A stretch of DNA of 64,000 nt, taken from assembly GCF_038592985.1 (NCBI RefSeq), contig NZ_CP151951.1, forward strand, positions 1,789,001-1,853,000, in the 5' to 3' direction. Source of the DNA: Paenibacillus sp. FSL R10-2782. GTDB taxonomy: Bacteria > Bacillota > Bacilli > Paenibacillales > Paenibacillaceae. Made by a program: the position numbers and the translations under genes. This document shows, piece after piece, positions 1 through 10,396 of the stretch; position 1 is the first letter of the stretch, and the number at the start of each line of letters is the position of its first letter. The notes under the pieces were generated by a model. That model was not told the origin of the DNA and did no database searches. It was given only the letters and a program-made list of their open reading frames with translations.

Positions 1-501
1 GCACAGGCTGAATATGATCCTTGGTGTGATTACCATTTGGCGAGTGAATACAGCCGTTTGCAGCAATGGGAGCGGGCTTTTGAACTGATCAATTTGGCGG
101 TTACCGGTTTTCTGGAACAGGGAAAGCTGCCACCCGCGCTTGTTTACAAGCTAAAATACGATACCTTAATTCGTCACGGAAGCCTGAAGGGCATATGGCC
201 GGGAATTGACAAGGTGCTGCAACTGTACCCGGACTATGTAGATTTGTATTTTTATAAAGCATTGTATTTGTTGGATCAGGGGCTATTGCTGGAGGCTTAT
301 TATGAATTCGAAAAATGTACTCGCATGGGTGATAATTCATGGAAATATGTGACTTTACGAGGAGTCGGCAGTAATTATGCATTGTACTATATGTCTATTT
401 GTTTGGAGAAAATGGGGCGGCCTGTGGAAGCACAGGCCACCTTGGAGGCTGCTGGAATACGTCGTTCGTTATCGGATCAGGTGTTGACCACCCAGGCTTG
501 A
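1..501 (+). CDS. C-terminal part of a TPR-like protein, probably the tail of a glycosyltransferase (5'-truncated)
   Basis: The frame is open from the first base and ends at a TGA, so only the last 166 residues are seen. They form helical pairs with TPR character, for example 'WERAFELINLAV', 'YFYKALYLLDQG' and 'YYMSICLEKMGRP'. In spore formers such TPR tails often follow a family 2 glycosyltransferase domain. The next plus-strand gene is a double glycosyltransferase, so a role in surface glycosylation is the best inference. No catalytic domain lies inside the window. The start and full length cannot be given, and another TPR protein remains possible. Confidence 0.6.
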   Translation, partial: AQAEYDPWCDYHLASEYSRLQQWERAFELINLAVTGFLEQGKLPPALVYKLKYDTLIRHGSLKGIWPGIDKVLQLYPDYVDLYFYKALYLLDQGLLLEAYYEFEKCTRMGDNSWKYVTLRGVGSNYALYYMSICLEKMGRPVEAQATLEAAGIRRSLSDQVLTTQA

Positions 502-510
502 ATAACAGAG

Positions 511-1626
<1,116 letters not shown>

Positions 1627-1679
1627 TTATCGCTTCATCGCAATTATCGTATGCGTCAGAGCAAGCAGGAGGAACGGTT

Positions 1680-4637
1680 ATGAGGCTTCCGCCTGATGGG
1701 AGGCGTCGACTCATGCGTATATTAATCGGCAGCCCGGTGCATCAGAAGCCCGAAATATTAGCTTTATTTCTTCAAGCTTTGGAGCGGCTGGAAGCACCCG
1801 ATGTACTGCCAGATTATTTGTTCGTCGATGATAATGACAATCCAGCCTCAAGCCAATGGCTGGCTGATTTTGCGGACCGGCTTCCGGGACGTGTTTTGCC
1901 CCCGCTGTCAGGCTTGCAGCAATACGAGAACCGAAGCGATGAGCATACCCATTACTGGCCGCCTTCCCTCGTCTGGAAAGTGGCCGGGTTCAAAAATCGT
2001 CTTATTGACTATGCACTTCAACATCATTATGACGCGCTATTTTTGGTGGATTCAGATTTGGTTCTTCATTCCCGCACTTTATGCAGACTGGTCGAAACAG
2101 AGAAGGATATTGTATCCGAGATTTTCTGGACACGCTGGCAGCCCGAGGGGGCATTATTGCCTCAGGTATGGGTCAGTGATGAATACAATCTGTTCCATCG
2201 TGAGGAAGGGGAAGTGCTATCGGCAGAAGAGCGGGCACATCGCGAGCTGCTTTTCATTCATCAACTGCATGTTCCCGGTTTATATGAGGTGGGCGGTCTG
2301 GGGGCTTGTACCTTAATTCGCAGACGGGCACTGGAAGCGGGAATTCATTTTGGCAAAATCCCGAACGTTACCTTTTGGGGAGAGGATCGACATTTTTGCA
2401 TTCGGGCGGCAGCGTACGGGTTTCCTCTTTTTGTAGATACGCACTATCCAGCCATGCATTTGTACCGGGAAGCGGACTGCATTAAGGCAGAACAACTGTT
2501 ACTGACCCTGAATGGAATTACGCAGTCAGAAAATTCTCCGTCTAGCACTGCCTCTACACTCCCTGAAATTACCATTCCATCGGATCTCCGCGAGTCTGCT
2601 GTCTTTGCAAAGCATGCTGCGGAATCTTTTGTCGTCCCGCCAGCATTCTCCGGTCCACGACATAGTGAGCTTCATGCTCCCTCTGTCTCCAGACCTAAGC
2701 TGACACTGAGCATGACGGTATGCAATGAGACAGATCGCAAGCTCGCTGAAGTGCTTCAAAGTCATCGGGAATATATTGATGAAGCGGTCATCATTGATGA
2801 TGGCAGCCTTGATGATAGCGGTGAATTGTGCCGGGATCTGTTAAAGGGGATTCCACTGCGTTTGATCCGTAATGAGAGAGCCTCCTTTACGAATGAAGTG
2901 GAGCTGCGAAAGCAGCAGTGGAGAGAAACACTGGCATCTTCCCCGGAATGGATTTTAAACATGGATGCTGACGAAATGTTTGAATCCCGATTTGCTCAAG
3001 CTGTGCATGCTTTGATAGCTGGAACGAAAGCCGATACCATTTGTTTCAGATTATTTGATATGTGGTCTTCTACGCATTACCGTGATGATGATTACTGGCA
3101 GGCTCATCGTTATTACCGCCCTTTTTTGACTCGATACCGGGATAACTTCTCTTATAAATGGAAGGAGCAATATTTGCACTGCGGGAGATTTCCCGATAAT
3201 GTGCTGGAGCTTCCCACTGAAATTAGCGACTATCGTATCCAGCACTGGGGCTGGTACACACCAGCTATTCGCACGGCCAAATACGAGCGTTATCAGCAGT
3301 TGGACCCGGATGCCCGTTATGGGTGGAAGGAGCAATACGAGTCCATATTGGACCCGACTCCTCACCTCAGTCTCTGGATAGACCCAGACCAGGATGATGT
3401 AAAAAATAAACATGAAGCTGAATCCGGAGACACTGGCGGTGTAAAATCCGATGTGAATACGGGAGCGAACATCCAAGATGCGATTGCCGAGGATACCTAT
3501 GCTTCTAGGACTGGGAATAAAAATGAAGCAATTCATACCGCTGAATCTGTTCAAGTGGCTAACGTTGCCCATCCCGTTGAACCTGCTCTTGCTCATGAAG
3601 CTGTTAACCCTTCAAACCCTGTCAACACGAGTGCTGTTGCTAAGATTGCCGGTGTTCATGCTATTATTGGCTCCCATACTCTTACCAAAGGCGAAATAGA
3701 GGACGCACTTTATGGAAAAGGGAAAGGAGAAGAACAGGGCATGGCATGCAAACTGTGCGGCTCGTCCAATACGGCGGTGTTTCATCGGTATGAACATTTT
3801 ACATTGATAGGATGTGGCTCATGTGGGCTTATTTTTCGCAATGATGTGGATCGTATCCAGCCTGAGAATATGATCGCAGATATCTATAACGTCAAATGGG
3901 TCGCCATGCGCGATAGTGCAGCCGCCTCAACCTACGGGGATCATGCTCTTTTCGGGCTTATGCTGCTGGATATGTTCAGTCCTGGTAAAGGTAAATTACT
4001 GGAAATTGGATCGGGTACGGGAGAATTTATTCATGCTGCCCTTCAGAGTGGATGGAATGCTGTGGGCATTGAGCCTTCCATCGACTCGCGCGCATATGCC
4101 AAATACAAATATGACGTGGATCTACTACCTGGCTTCTGGAATGGCGATACAGAGACAGAAACGGCAACAGATGAAGAAGCGGCGAATGAAGCGCCAGAAA
4201 CAGAGGGAGATACTACCTTATCACTGGATCACGAATATGAGGCCGTTGTATGCTGGCATGTGCTGGAGCATATTGTAGACCCGGTAGCATTTTTAACAGA
4301 TTTACGCGAGCAGCTTCAACAGGATGGAACGTTATACATTACAGTACCCAATAAAAACTCGTTTACAAATGAGGCTTATGGTGTCCACTCGCCATTATTT
4401 ACCGAGGAGGATCATTTGTATCATTATTCAGAGCACACGCTGACACGTTTGCTGGCGGAGTCCGGTCTGCACCCGGTGGCCCTGTTCACCCGTCAGCTCC
4501 CTTCCGGTCTGGACACCTTGATAGAGGCGCATCCTTTGTATGGCGAGCTTACGTTCACGGAGCGTATGGGGCTGTTGGCCAAACTTCAAGGCGAGAAACG
4601 TGGTCATGAGCTATGCTGCGTGGCAAGGGCGATCTGA
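1680..4637 (+). CDS. Two-domain glycosyltransferase fused to a zinc-ribbon SAM methyltransferase
   Basis: The protein has 985 residues. AGGAGG stands 6-8 bases before the first ATG, which supports this start; an ATG 33 bases later is an alternative. Domain 1 (about 1-280) looks like a family 2 or ANP1-like glycosyltransferase with 'FVDDNDN' and a DxD-type 'LVDSDL' near 120. Domain 2 (about 340-560) is a GT2 fold with 'IIDDGSLDDSG' near 370 and 'NMDADEMFES' near 426. A low-complexity linker (about 575-685) follows. A ribbon with CKLC and CGSC pairs (about 690-716) leads into a class I methyltransferase with 'LEIGSGTGEF' near 774. It probably builds and methylates a glycan. The collagen-like protein encoded divergently is the obvious candidate acceptor, but this is inference. 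Confidence 0.8.
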   Translation: MRLPPDGRRRLMRILIGSPVHQKPEILALFLQALERLEAPDVLPDYLFVDDNDNPASSQWLADFADRLPGRVLPPLSGLQQYENRSDEHTHYWPPSLVWKVAGFKNRLIDYALQHHYDALFLVDSDLVLHSRTLCRLVETEKDIVSEIFWTRWQPEGALLPQVWVSDEYNLFHREEGEVLSAEERAHRELLFIHQLHVPGLYEVGGLGACTLIRRRALEAGIHFGKIPNVTFWGEDRHFCIRAAAYGFPLFVDTHYPAMHLYREADCIKAEQLLLTLNGITQSENSPSSTASTLPEITIPSDLRESAVFAKHAAESFVVPPAFSGPRHSELHAPSVSRPKLTLSMTVCNETDRKLAEVLQSHREYIDEAVIIDDGSLDDSGELCRDLLKGIPLRLIRNERASFTNEVELRKQQWRETLASSPEWILNMDADEMFESRFAQAVHALIAGTKADTICFRLFDMWSSTHYRDDDYWQAHRYYRPFLTRYRDNFSYKWKEQYLHCGRFPDNVLELPTEISDYRIQHWGWYTPAIRTAKYERYQQLDPDARYGWKEQYESILDPTPHLSLWIDPDQDDVKNKHEAESGDTGGVKSDVNTGANIQDAIAEDTYASRTGNKNEAIHTAESVQVANVAHPVEPALAHEAVNPSNPVNTSAVAKIAGVHAIIGSHTLTKGEIEDALYGKGKGEEQGMACKLCGSSNTAVFHRYEHFTLIGCGSCGLIFRNDVDRIQPENMIADIYNVKWVAMRDSAAASTYGDHALFGLMLLDMFSPGKGKLLEIGSGTGEFIHAALQSGWNAVGIEPSIDSRAYAKYKYDVDLLPGFWNGDTETETATDEEAANEAPETEGDTTLSLDHEYEAVVCWHVLEHIVDPVAFLTDLREQLQQDGTLYITVPNKNSFTNEAYGVHSPLFTEEDHLYHYSEHTLTRLLAESGLHPVALFTRQLPSGLDTLIEAHPLYGELTFTERMGLLAKLQGEKRGHELCCVARAI

Positions 4638-4706
4638 ACTGGCTGGGGGAATATACGATCTGAATCCATACCGTTTCACCTTTCATTTAAAAGGAGGCTA
4701 TATCCC

Positions 4707-5369
4707 ATGAATACAGCTGATCCGTACCTCTCCCGCTTTTTCGTACATTCTGATCCCAATACCTCCAGCCTGATCTACAGGCTGCCCCAAAGCTGGTGGA
4801 GCCGTCCTTATGAGTATGAGTGGTGTCTGCACTTTATGTCCGGGGAGGATACGGTGCTTGACGCGGCATGTGGTATCCCGCATCCGTTCAAGTTTGAGCT
4901 GGCCCGCCGCTGCGCTCAGGCTTATGCCTGCGATCTCGATATGAGGATCGTTTCCGTGGATGCTATATTGGCCGAGGTGCGCCGGGATATCGGAGAGGAG
5001 GCTGCCGAGCGTGTTCAGGAGATGTTACCGGCTCGTCTTCACTCCGCGCATGCTAATCTAACCGCCTTGCCTTATGAGAAAGCCAGCTTTGACAAAATTG
5101 TATGTATATCAGTGCTGGAGCATCTAACCCCGGATGACTCGCTAGCTGCCCTGCGTGAATTTCACCGGACTTTGCGGGATGACGGAATGCTTCTGCTGAC
5201 GTTTGATTACCCTACAGTTAATCTGTCCGCGATGGAGCAATGGATAGGTGGGGCGGGGTTTTCGTACTGGAACGATGTTGATCTCAGCCTTCCGCCGGAC
5301 GCCTTGCACACGGATTTGTGGGGCGGTTTGCATTGTTTCAGGGCTGTTTTGAAAAAATACAAGAGCTAA
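4707..5369 (+). CDS. Class I SAM-dependent methyltransferase
   Basis: The 220-residue protein starts at an ATG preceded by AAAGGAGG. It shows the Rossmann-like SAM-binding motif 'LDAACGIPHPF' (about 51-61), an acidic strand end in 'YACDLDMRIVSVD', and the motif IV/V region 'VCISVLEHLTPDD' followed by 'LRDDGMLLLTFDY'. This is the usual order for class I small-molecule or sugar methyltransferases. It lies 69 bp after the glycosyltransferase/methyltransferase fusion on the same strand and probably works on the same glycan. The acceptor cannot be read from the sequence. Confidence 0.8.
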   Translation: MNTADPYLSRFFVHSDPNTSSLIYRLPQSWWSRPYEYEWCLHFMSGEDTVLDAACGIPHPFKFELARRCAQAYACDLDMRIVSVDAILAEVRRDIGEEAAERVQEMLPARLHSAHANLTALPYEKASFDKIVCISVLEHLTPDDSLAALREFHRTLRDDGMLLLTFDYPTVNLSAMEQWIGGAGFSYWNDVDLSLPPDALHTDLWGGLHCFRAVLKKYKS

Positions 5370-5452
5370 CGGTATGCGCAATGAGGTTTACACGGACCTC
5401 TCTTATTGCTTATCATGAGAGGGGTCGAACTGTAAACCTACATAGGAAAGGA

Positions 5453-6154
5453 ATGACTGACAATTACATGAGCAATGCACCTGTGTTGAAGAAACCTGAG
5501 GCTATGGTATTTGATATGGATGGTACACTTTTTCAGACGGAGACGCTGCTGCTTCCTGCTTATCACAAGCTGTTTGATACGCTGCGCGCCGAAGGGCTTT
5601 TTGAAGGAGAGACGCCACCCGAGGAGCTTATTTTGAACAGTTTGGGGATGCTGCTGGACGAAATCTGGAGAAGAGTGATGCCAGAGGCCAGCGAAGCGGC
5701 CCATAGAAGAGCGGACGAGCTATTGCTCCAACTAGAGCTGGAGGGATTAAAGAACGGTAGTCATGCCCTGTATCCACATGTAAAAGAAACCCTCCAAGCC
5801 CTCCACGAGCAGGGTGTAAGGCTGTTCGTAGCCAGTAACGGGCTGGAGGATTATGTGAAAGGGATTGCGGCTGCATATGAAATGGTCCCGATCTTTGAAG
5901 GATTGTATAGTGCGGGTGAATATAGCACACTTTCCAAAGTGAATTTGCTGGAGATTTTGTTAAGCAAGCACGGGATTTCGAACGTATGGATGGTAGGGGA
6001 TCGGTCCTCTGATGTGGAGGCAGGCAAAAAAAACGGGCAGACCGTCATTGGCTGCGCCTATGCCGGATTTGGCGTAAACGACGAATTGAAGGGATCCGAT
6101 GCGATTATTACGGACTTCACGCAATTGCTCACACTGTACAACAACGCAAAGTAA
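5453..6154 (+). CDS. HAD-superfamily hydrolase (phosphoglycolate phosphatase-like)
   Basis: The HAD motifs are all present: motif I 'FDMDGTLFQTE' with nucleophile and acid aspartates, motif II 'VASNG', and motif IV 'MVGDRSSDVEAGKKNG'. An alpha-helical cap lies between motifs I and II, giving a C1-capped HAD of about 233 residues. The frame is open further upstream, but AGGAAAGG just before 5453 supports that ATG; an ATG at 5468 is also possible. It follows the methyltransferase and could dephosphorylate a sugar phosphate for the glycan pathway. A general phosphoglycolate or nucleotide phosphatase role is equally possible. Confidence 0.8.
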   Translation: MTDNYMSNAPVLKKPEAMVFDMDGTLFQTETLLLPAYHKLFDTLRAEGLFEGETPPEELILNSLGMLLDEIWRRVMPEASEAAHRRADELLLQLELEGLKNGSHALYPHVKETLQALHEQGVRLFVASNGLEDYVKGIAAAYEMVPIFEGLYSAGEYSTLSKVNLLEILLSKHGISNVWMVGDRSSDVEAGKKNGQTVIGCAYAGFGVNDELKGSDAIITDFTQLLTLYNNAK

Positions 6155-6181
6155 TCTTTAGGTATGTTGGGCAGATCTAAA

Positions 6182-6224
6182 AACAAAGGAAGGCGGCCGC
6201 CTTTACGCGGAGCCTTCCTTTGTT
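6182..6224. terminator. Bidirectional terminator between the HAD gene and the ATP-grasp operon
   Basis: The arms AACAAAGGAAGGC (6182-6194) and GCCTTCCTTTGTT (6212-6224) are perfect complements. T-rich tracts follow the hairpin on both strands. It ends the plus-strand HAD gene. The right arm also lies within the last codons of the minus-strand gene that stops at 6203. Confidence 0.85.
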
Positions 6225-7393
6225 TTATTCTCTGTTTTATTCTCTGTTTTATTCTCTGTTTTGCTCTCTGTGTTGTGATCCGTCAGAGGTTTTGGATTAA
6301 TTTGTGTGTGATAGATCCATAAGGCGTATTCTATGGGCTTGGCGATAGAGCGGCGATAGGTTTCTTTTTCACCAATACGTGCAAATACCTCGCGTGCTGG
6401 CTTCGGATTGACCTCCAGTACGTAAATGTGACCATCCTTGTTAATCGCCAAATCGAGCGCAAGCTCGCACAATGCCCCGTAGCTCTCCTCCAGATAAGCT
6501 GCGATATCCAACCCGAGCTTTTCCCCTTGCTTGATGATCTTCTCTCTCTGATCTTCATTACGAATCCATTGTGTCAGCAGTTGATTCATCGGTACCGCCT
6601 TGCCTCCGCCATGCAGGTTGGAAGTGACACTGCGATGTGCCCCGATCCGTCCTGCACATCCGGTTAACTCCCATATTCCCTGGCCATTTTTTTGAACCAG
6701 CATGCGGTAATCGTGAACCCTGCCATTGGGCAGCTGCACAGGAATGCCCTCCTGAACAATGTAATTATCCATGTGCCAGCTACTTAGACGCGGCTCCAGT
6801 CGATCCAGACGCACCCGCTGCTGGGGAATAATACGGCGCTTGCGGTCGCGGCCCTCTATCAGATACAGGCCGCCTTGCTTGTTAACAGGCTCAATGCGTA
6901 AAATACCGCGTCCTCCTGTACCGTTAATCGGTTTGAGGTAGACCAGTGAATTTTTTTTGAGCATTCGCCTTACACTATGAAATCCTGTGAACGGCTCCGT
7001 TTCGGGCAAATGGGATCGAAAGGCGCCCCTTCTTGCAAGCTGCTGATGAATGGCCCATTTGTTACTTAATGGTCTGTTTAAATATACGAGATCTGTATAT
7101 TGCACCCGAAATTGCTTCAACTGACGATACCGCTCACTGCGCTGTACCCGACAACGGTCGAAAATCATATCCGGGAATTCCCGCCATTTTCGGGTCCATT
7201 TACCGCTGTGTGGATCATACATTTGGGCAAGCAGCAGCCTGCGATCCTTGTGGACATCGGCGGGAGTGAATACATACATATCCAGTCCCAGTCTGTTCCC
7301 TTCTGTAATCATGCGCTCATATATGGCGCGTTCCTCCAATTGCTTCTTGTTGTTCAAATACAAGGTCATGATGCCTAGGACAGGTTTTGGCAC
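6203..7393 (-). CDS. YheC/YheD-family ATP-grasp protein (short form), last gene of the operon
   Basis: The 396-residue protein starts at a GTG preceded by GGAAGGTGG. It has the family opening 'PVLGIMTLYLNN', the ATP-grasp glycine loop 'YLKPINGTGGRGI', the 'HDYRMLVQKNGQG' segment, the conserved 'SNLHGGGKA' and the metal-binding 'YVLEVNPKPAR'. Known YheC/YheD proteins are spore-coat-associated with no proven reaction. ATP-grasp enzymes generally join a carboxylate to an amine or thiol through an acyl phosphate. The C-terminus ends in short T-E-N-K repeats coded by a 12-bp DNA repeat. It overlaps the upstream GNAT gene by 19 bp. Confidence 0.85.
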   Translation of the reverse strand: MPKPVLGIMTLYLNNKKQLEERAIYERMITEGNRLGLDMYVFTPADVHKDRRLLLAQMYDPHSGKWTRKWREFPDMIFDRCRVQRSERYRQLKQFRVQYTDLVYLNRPLSNKWAIHQQLARRGAFRSHLPETEPFTGFHSVRRMLKKNSLVYLKPINGTGGRGILRIEPVNKQGGLYLIEGRDRKRRIIPQQRVRLDRLEPRLSSWHMDNYIVQEGIPVQLPNGRVHDYRMLVQKNGQGIWELTGCAGRIGAHRSVTSNLHGGGKAVPMNQLLTQWIRNEDQREKIIKQGEKLGLDIAAYLEESYGALCELALDLAINKDGHIYVLEVNPKPAREVFARIGEKETYRRSIAKPIEYALWIYHTQINPKPLTDHNTESKTENKTENKTENKTKEGSA

Positions 7394-7890
7394 AGCATTC
7401 CACCTTCCTCTGCCGTCTGCTCATCTTCGGATAGCTTCCCTCGAAATACAAGGGTGGGCTTTCCGGTGGGCCCAGTCGTCATTTCATGCGCCACAAGTCC
7501 CGCGCCAAAGCAGGTTTTGAGACTGGCCATATTGTCGGCGGCCACGCTGCATGTCAGGCGACGCAACTGTTTGAGCTGGGCGGACAGCAGTCTAGCGCCC
7601 AATCTGCGGCCCCGGTAAAGCGGACGAACGACCACGATACACGCTTCCTCACCGTAATTCAGAGCGAGGCAAAATCCCGCAATCCGCAGCCCTTGCTCCG
7701 TGCGCAGATAAGCGCACAGGAGAGAGGAGCCGGGGGAACTCAATTGCTCGGGCGTTAAAACGGCCAGCTGCCGCAAGGCATTGCGGTTAATGCGCATGCC
7801 CCCCGAGCTGCGGGCCAAAAACAGAAGTTGCCGTCGTCTCAGCAGCCAGCTCCGGGCAGGCAAATGTTGAACATCACTAATTTGCGGCAT
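7375..7890 (-). CDS. GNAT-family N-acetyltransferase within the ATP-grasp operon
   Basis: The protein has about 171 residues. The central stretch 'IVVVRPLYRGRRLGARLL' matches the acetyl-CoA pyrophosphate loop of GNAT enzymes (R/Q-x-x-G-x-G/A-like, here RGRRLGA). It is followed by 'AADNMASLKTCFGAGL', the usual late helix. A start at 7911 would give a 4-bp overlap with the upstream gene, but AAGGAAG stands properly before the ATG at 7890, so that start is chosen. Its position between ATP-grasp genes suggests that it acylates the same unknown product or substrate. The substrate is unknown. Confidence 0.7.
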   Translation of the reverse strand: MPQISDVQHLPARSWLLRRRQLLFLARSSGGMRINRNALRQLAVLTPEQLSSPGSSLLCAYLRTEQGLRIAGFCLALNYGEEACIVVVRPLYRGRRLGARLLSAQLKQLRRLTCSVAADNMASLKTCFGAGLVAHEMTTGPTGKPTLVFRGKLSEDEQTAEEGGMLCQNLS

Positions 7891-7907
7891 GATTCCACTT
7901 CCTTGAC

Positions 7908-9017
7908 TCATAATCTCATTCGTCCGGCCAAATAGGAGCTGTACTGGAATATGCGTCTCAGCGACTTTTGACGGATTTCCGGCTCGTCGAATTTCATCGG
8001 TTTGGCATTGGCTTCAAAAAACCATAGGATTCCGTTCGTATCTACGCCCAAATCCATGGACATTTCGCCGTGGGAAAGGCTGGAGCCTCGTTCAATTTGG
8101 CGTGCGATCTGAACGGCGGTGCTTTTGATCTTGTTCAGCATCTCCGTGCTGTTTTCAGGGCCAAACAATGCGGAGAGCAGCTTGAATGGGTCCTCGATAC
8201 TTCCGCCGCGCGGGACATGTGTCGTAATACTTCCCTTACCTGCCAGTCTGGCCCCGACTCCCGTAACACTCCAGAAGCCACGGGCGTTTTTTTGCACCAG
8301 GAGCCGCAGGTCGAAGGGTTTTTTCTGATAGGTAGCCAGCTCGATGCCCTGCTGAATGATATATGGGGAAGCGCCTGCTTCCCGGCGAATACGTCTCCAC
8401 AGTCGGGATAGCGATACAGATCGGTAGGTTACGCTTTTTTTATCATGCTGAATCGTCAGCCTGTAGGCCATCAGATGGTTCGGCCGATACTTAAGAATCA
8501 TAATCCCTTTTCCAGCCTTGCCGTTCTCCGGCTTGAGATACAGGTATGGATACACGGATAGCATTTTTCCCAGGGAGGACAGGTTGCTTAACCGCTTGGT
8601 AGCCGGGACGAGTTTCCGGGTAGTTTCCGAGGTGCGGAGCCATTTGAACAGCTCCCATTTGTTAAAGAAGCCCGGATTGTACAGCTCAATGCCAGAGGCA
8701 TGTGAAATTTCATCCAGTTTTGTGCGCACAGAGGCTTTCAGTTCATAGGTGCGGTTAGGAATGCGATTATAGATGACCTGTGGTTGTGGAAAATCCCGTA
8801 CCTCCCACGTCTCTGAGTCTTTATTGAAAATATAGCCCTTGACCGTTTCGGATGCCAGCTTCAGGTCCCTGACAGTAACGATGTACACCTGATAGCCCAT
8901 CTTCGTTCCCGTTTCAAAAATATCCCTGAAATTACGCTGATTACCCTTGAAAAATTGTCCTTCATCGTGCACGGTCAGTACAGCAACGACTGGTTTATGC
9001 TCCGCCCGGGTATTCAT
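7908..9017 (-). CDS. YheC/YheD-family ATP-grasp protein (short form)
   Basis: The 369-residue protein starts at an ATG with AGAGGA upstream and overlaps the preceding gene by 4 bp (ATGA). Visible family marks are 'PVVAVLTVHDEGQFFKGN' at the N-terminus, 'LYLKPENGKAGKGIMIL' for the ATP-grasp loop, 'FDLRLLVQKNARGFW', 'VPRGGS' and 'WFFEANAKPMKFDEP' for the metal site. The length matches the shorter of the two Bacillus homologues (YheC, about 360 residues). It is probably cytoplasmic in the mother cell and deposited with the coat, by analogy only. Confidence 0.85.
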   Translation of the reverse strand: MNTRAEHKPVVAVLTVHDEGQFFKGNQRNFRDIFETGTKMGYQVYIVTVRDLKLASETVKGYIFNKDSETWEVRDFPQPQVIYNRIPNRTYELKASVRTKLDEISHASGIELYNPGFFNKWELFKWLRTSETTRKLVPATKRLSNLSSLGKMLSVYPYLYLKPENGKAGKGIMILKYRPNHLMAYRLTIQHDKKSVTYRSVSLSRLWRRIRREAGASPYIIQQGIELATYQKKPFDLRLLVQKNARGFWSVTGVGARLAGKGSITTHVPRGGSIEDPFKLLSALFGPENSTEMLNKIKSTAVQIARQIERGSSLSHGEMSMDLGVDTNGILWFFEANAKPMKFDEPEIRQKSLRRIFQYSSYLAGRMRL

Positions 9018-10384
9018 AGTTCCTCTTTTCTGCGGAATTTACTGAGGTAAAGACAGTGGTCCAAAATATGCTCCACGGATGCTTTACCCTCCGCACGCAA
9101 CGATGGATGTTGAAAAATAGATCGCCCGGGCTTGGAGTTGGCTTCGAACATCCATACCTTTTCCTGCTGGTCAATACCCAGATCAAATCCAATTTCACCC
9201 AGCAGATGATGGTGATGGTGCTCGATAGCTTCTGCGAGCGTAACCGCTGCGTTCTTGGCACGCTGAAGCACCTCGCCCGCCCGGTCTCCGAATACCCGGT
9301 TCAGCGCCTGCTCGGGTGTCATGAGGGAGCCGCCGTTTTTAATATGGGTCGTGACACTGCCGCGTCCGGATTTTTTGGCTCCAATTCCGACGACAACCCA
9401 CTGGTTATTGCCATTCTTATGCATATGAAACCGGAAATCAATCGGGCAATTGTCAATCTCAATCAGTTGGATACCCTGCTGAATGACATAGCCTTTCAAC
9501 GACTGGCCCCGATTGGATTGAAGCATACGAAGCATGGAGTTAAAAGAGGTGAATCGCAGCAAGACATTGCTGTTTTTCTTTCGGTACCTAACATAATAGC
9601 CCTGCTTGGGAACATGAGAGAGACGGTAGATTCCTTTGCCAAGACTGCCTCCGCTTGGCTTGTAATAAGCAAATTGATGACGCTCCAGCATACCTCGGAT
9701 ACGTTCAGAGCTGGGATTCGTATACGATTCGGGGACATAACGGTTAACCTCCGGATTGTTTTCCAGCAGATGATAGATATCCGATTTGTTGAAGAAGCTC
9801 CAGTTGAAGAAGGGAATCCGTTTGCGGGAAAAGCGTTCGCGCAGCTGATTGATCGCCGGGGAAAAATCAGAGCGGCGGCTCGGCAGCCGATTGTAAATCA
9901 CGTCCGGTAAAGGAACGACTTTGCGTGAAAATACCCCGCTTGATGACAGGAAATAGCCGTTAATCGTATCGTTTTGCCAGTTGATATCCCGAGGAGTGAA
10001 GGCAAAAATATAAGATTTATTGCTGCCTTCCTTCAGCAGTTGCTTAATGAAGCCCGTGCGTGAGCCAAAAGGGCGGGTGGTGGAGGTGGTGCCGTCAGAC
10101 AGCACACCAATCAACGGCCCGAGCTGTATATCTCCGTCCAGATTCCGCAAATAGATGGACCCGCTTTTAGGAACACGGATGGCATTACGCAAGCCTGAGG
10201 TCAGGTACAGATGGCGCCCCGCCTTTTGGATCGGTTTCACTGTGGCGGGAATTTGATCCTTACCGAGCCGCAGACGAATGGACTTGGTTCCGGATAATTT
10301 AAGACTTTTCAACAAGGCAGTGGATAAATACGCCACCTTGTCGGGCTGCTGTGAGAAATGCACATTGCAATGCGTTAAACTCAT
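9014..10384 (-). CDS. YheC/YheD-family ATP-grasp protein (long form with N-terminal beta domain)
   Basis: The 456-residue protein is preceded by AGGAGG. An extra domain of about 95 residues ('LRLGKDQIPATVK' to 'LGPLIGVLSDG') comes before the ATP-grasp body and looks beta-rich. The same kind of domain opens the gene at 11596-12966. The body has 'YYKPSGGSLGKGIYRL' near 241-256, 'IDFRFHMHKNGNNQW' and 'VWMFEANSKPGRS'. A His-rich patch, 'EHHHHHL', lies before the last catalytic segment. Its length matches Bacillus YheD (about 453 residues). It overlaps the next gene by 4 bp, which implies coupled translation. Confidence 0.85.
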   Translation of the reverse strand: MSLTHCNVHFSQQPDKVAYLSTALLKSLKLSGTKSIRLRLGKDQIPATVKPIQKAGRHLYLTSGLRNAIRVPKSGSIYLRNLDGDIQLGPLIGVLSDGTTSTTRPFGSRTGFIKQLLKEGSNKSYIFAFTPRDINWQNDTINGYFLSSSGVFSRKVVPLPDVIYNRLPSRRSDFSPAINQLRERFSRKRIPFFNWSFFNKSDIYHLLENNPEVNRYVPESYTNPSSERIRGMLERHQFAYYKPSGGSLGKGIYRLSHVPKQGYYVRYRKKNSNVLLRFTSFNSMLRMLQSNRGQSLKGYVIQQGIQLIEIDNCPIDFRFHMHKNGNNQWVVVGIGAKKSGRGSVTTHIKNGGSLMTPEQALNRVFGDRAGEVLQRAKNAAVTLAEAIEHHHHHLLGEIGFDLGIDQQEKVWMFEANSKPGRSIFQHPSLRAEGKASVEHILDHCLYLSKFRRKEEL

Positions 10385-10396
10385 CTGTTTATCCTC

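Noticed and set aside
3051..3596. Minus-strand open frame of 181 codons inside the glycosyltransferase fusion
   Set aside because: No ribosome site or recognisable domain; the plus-strand frame is continuous and has family motifs throughout.
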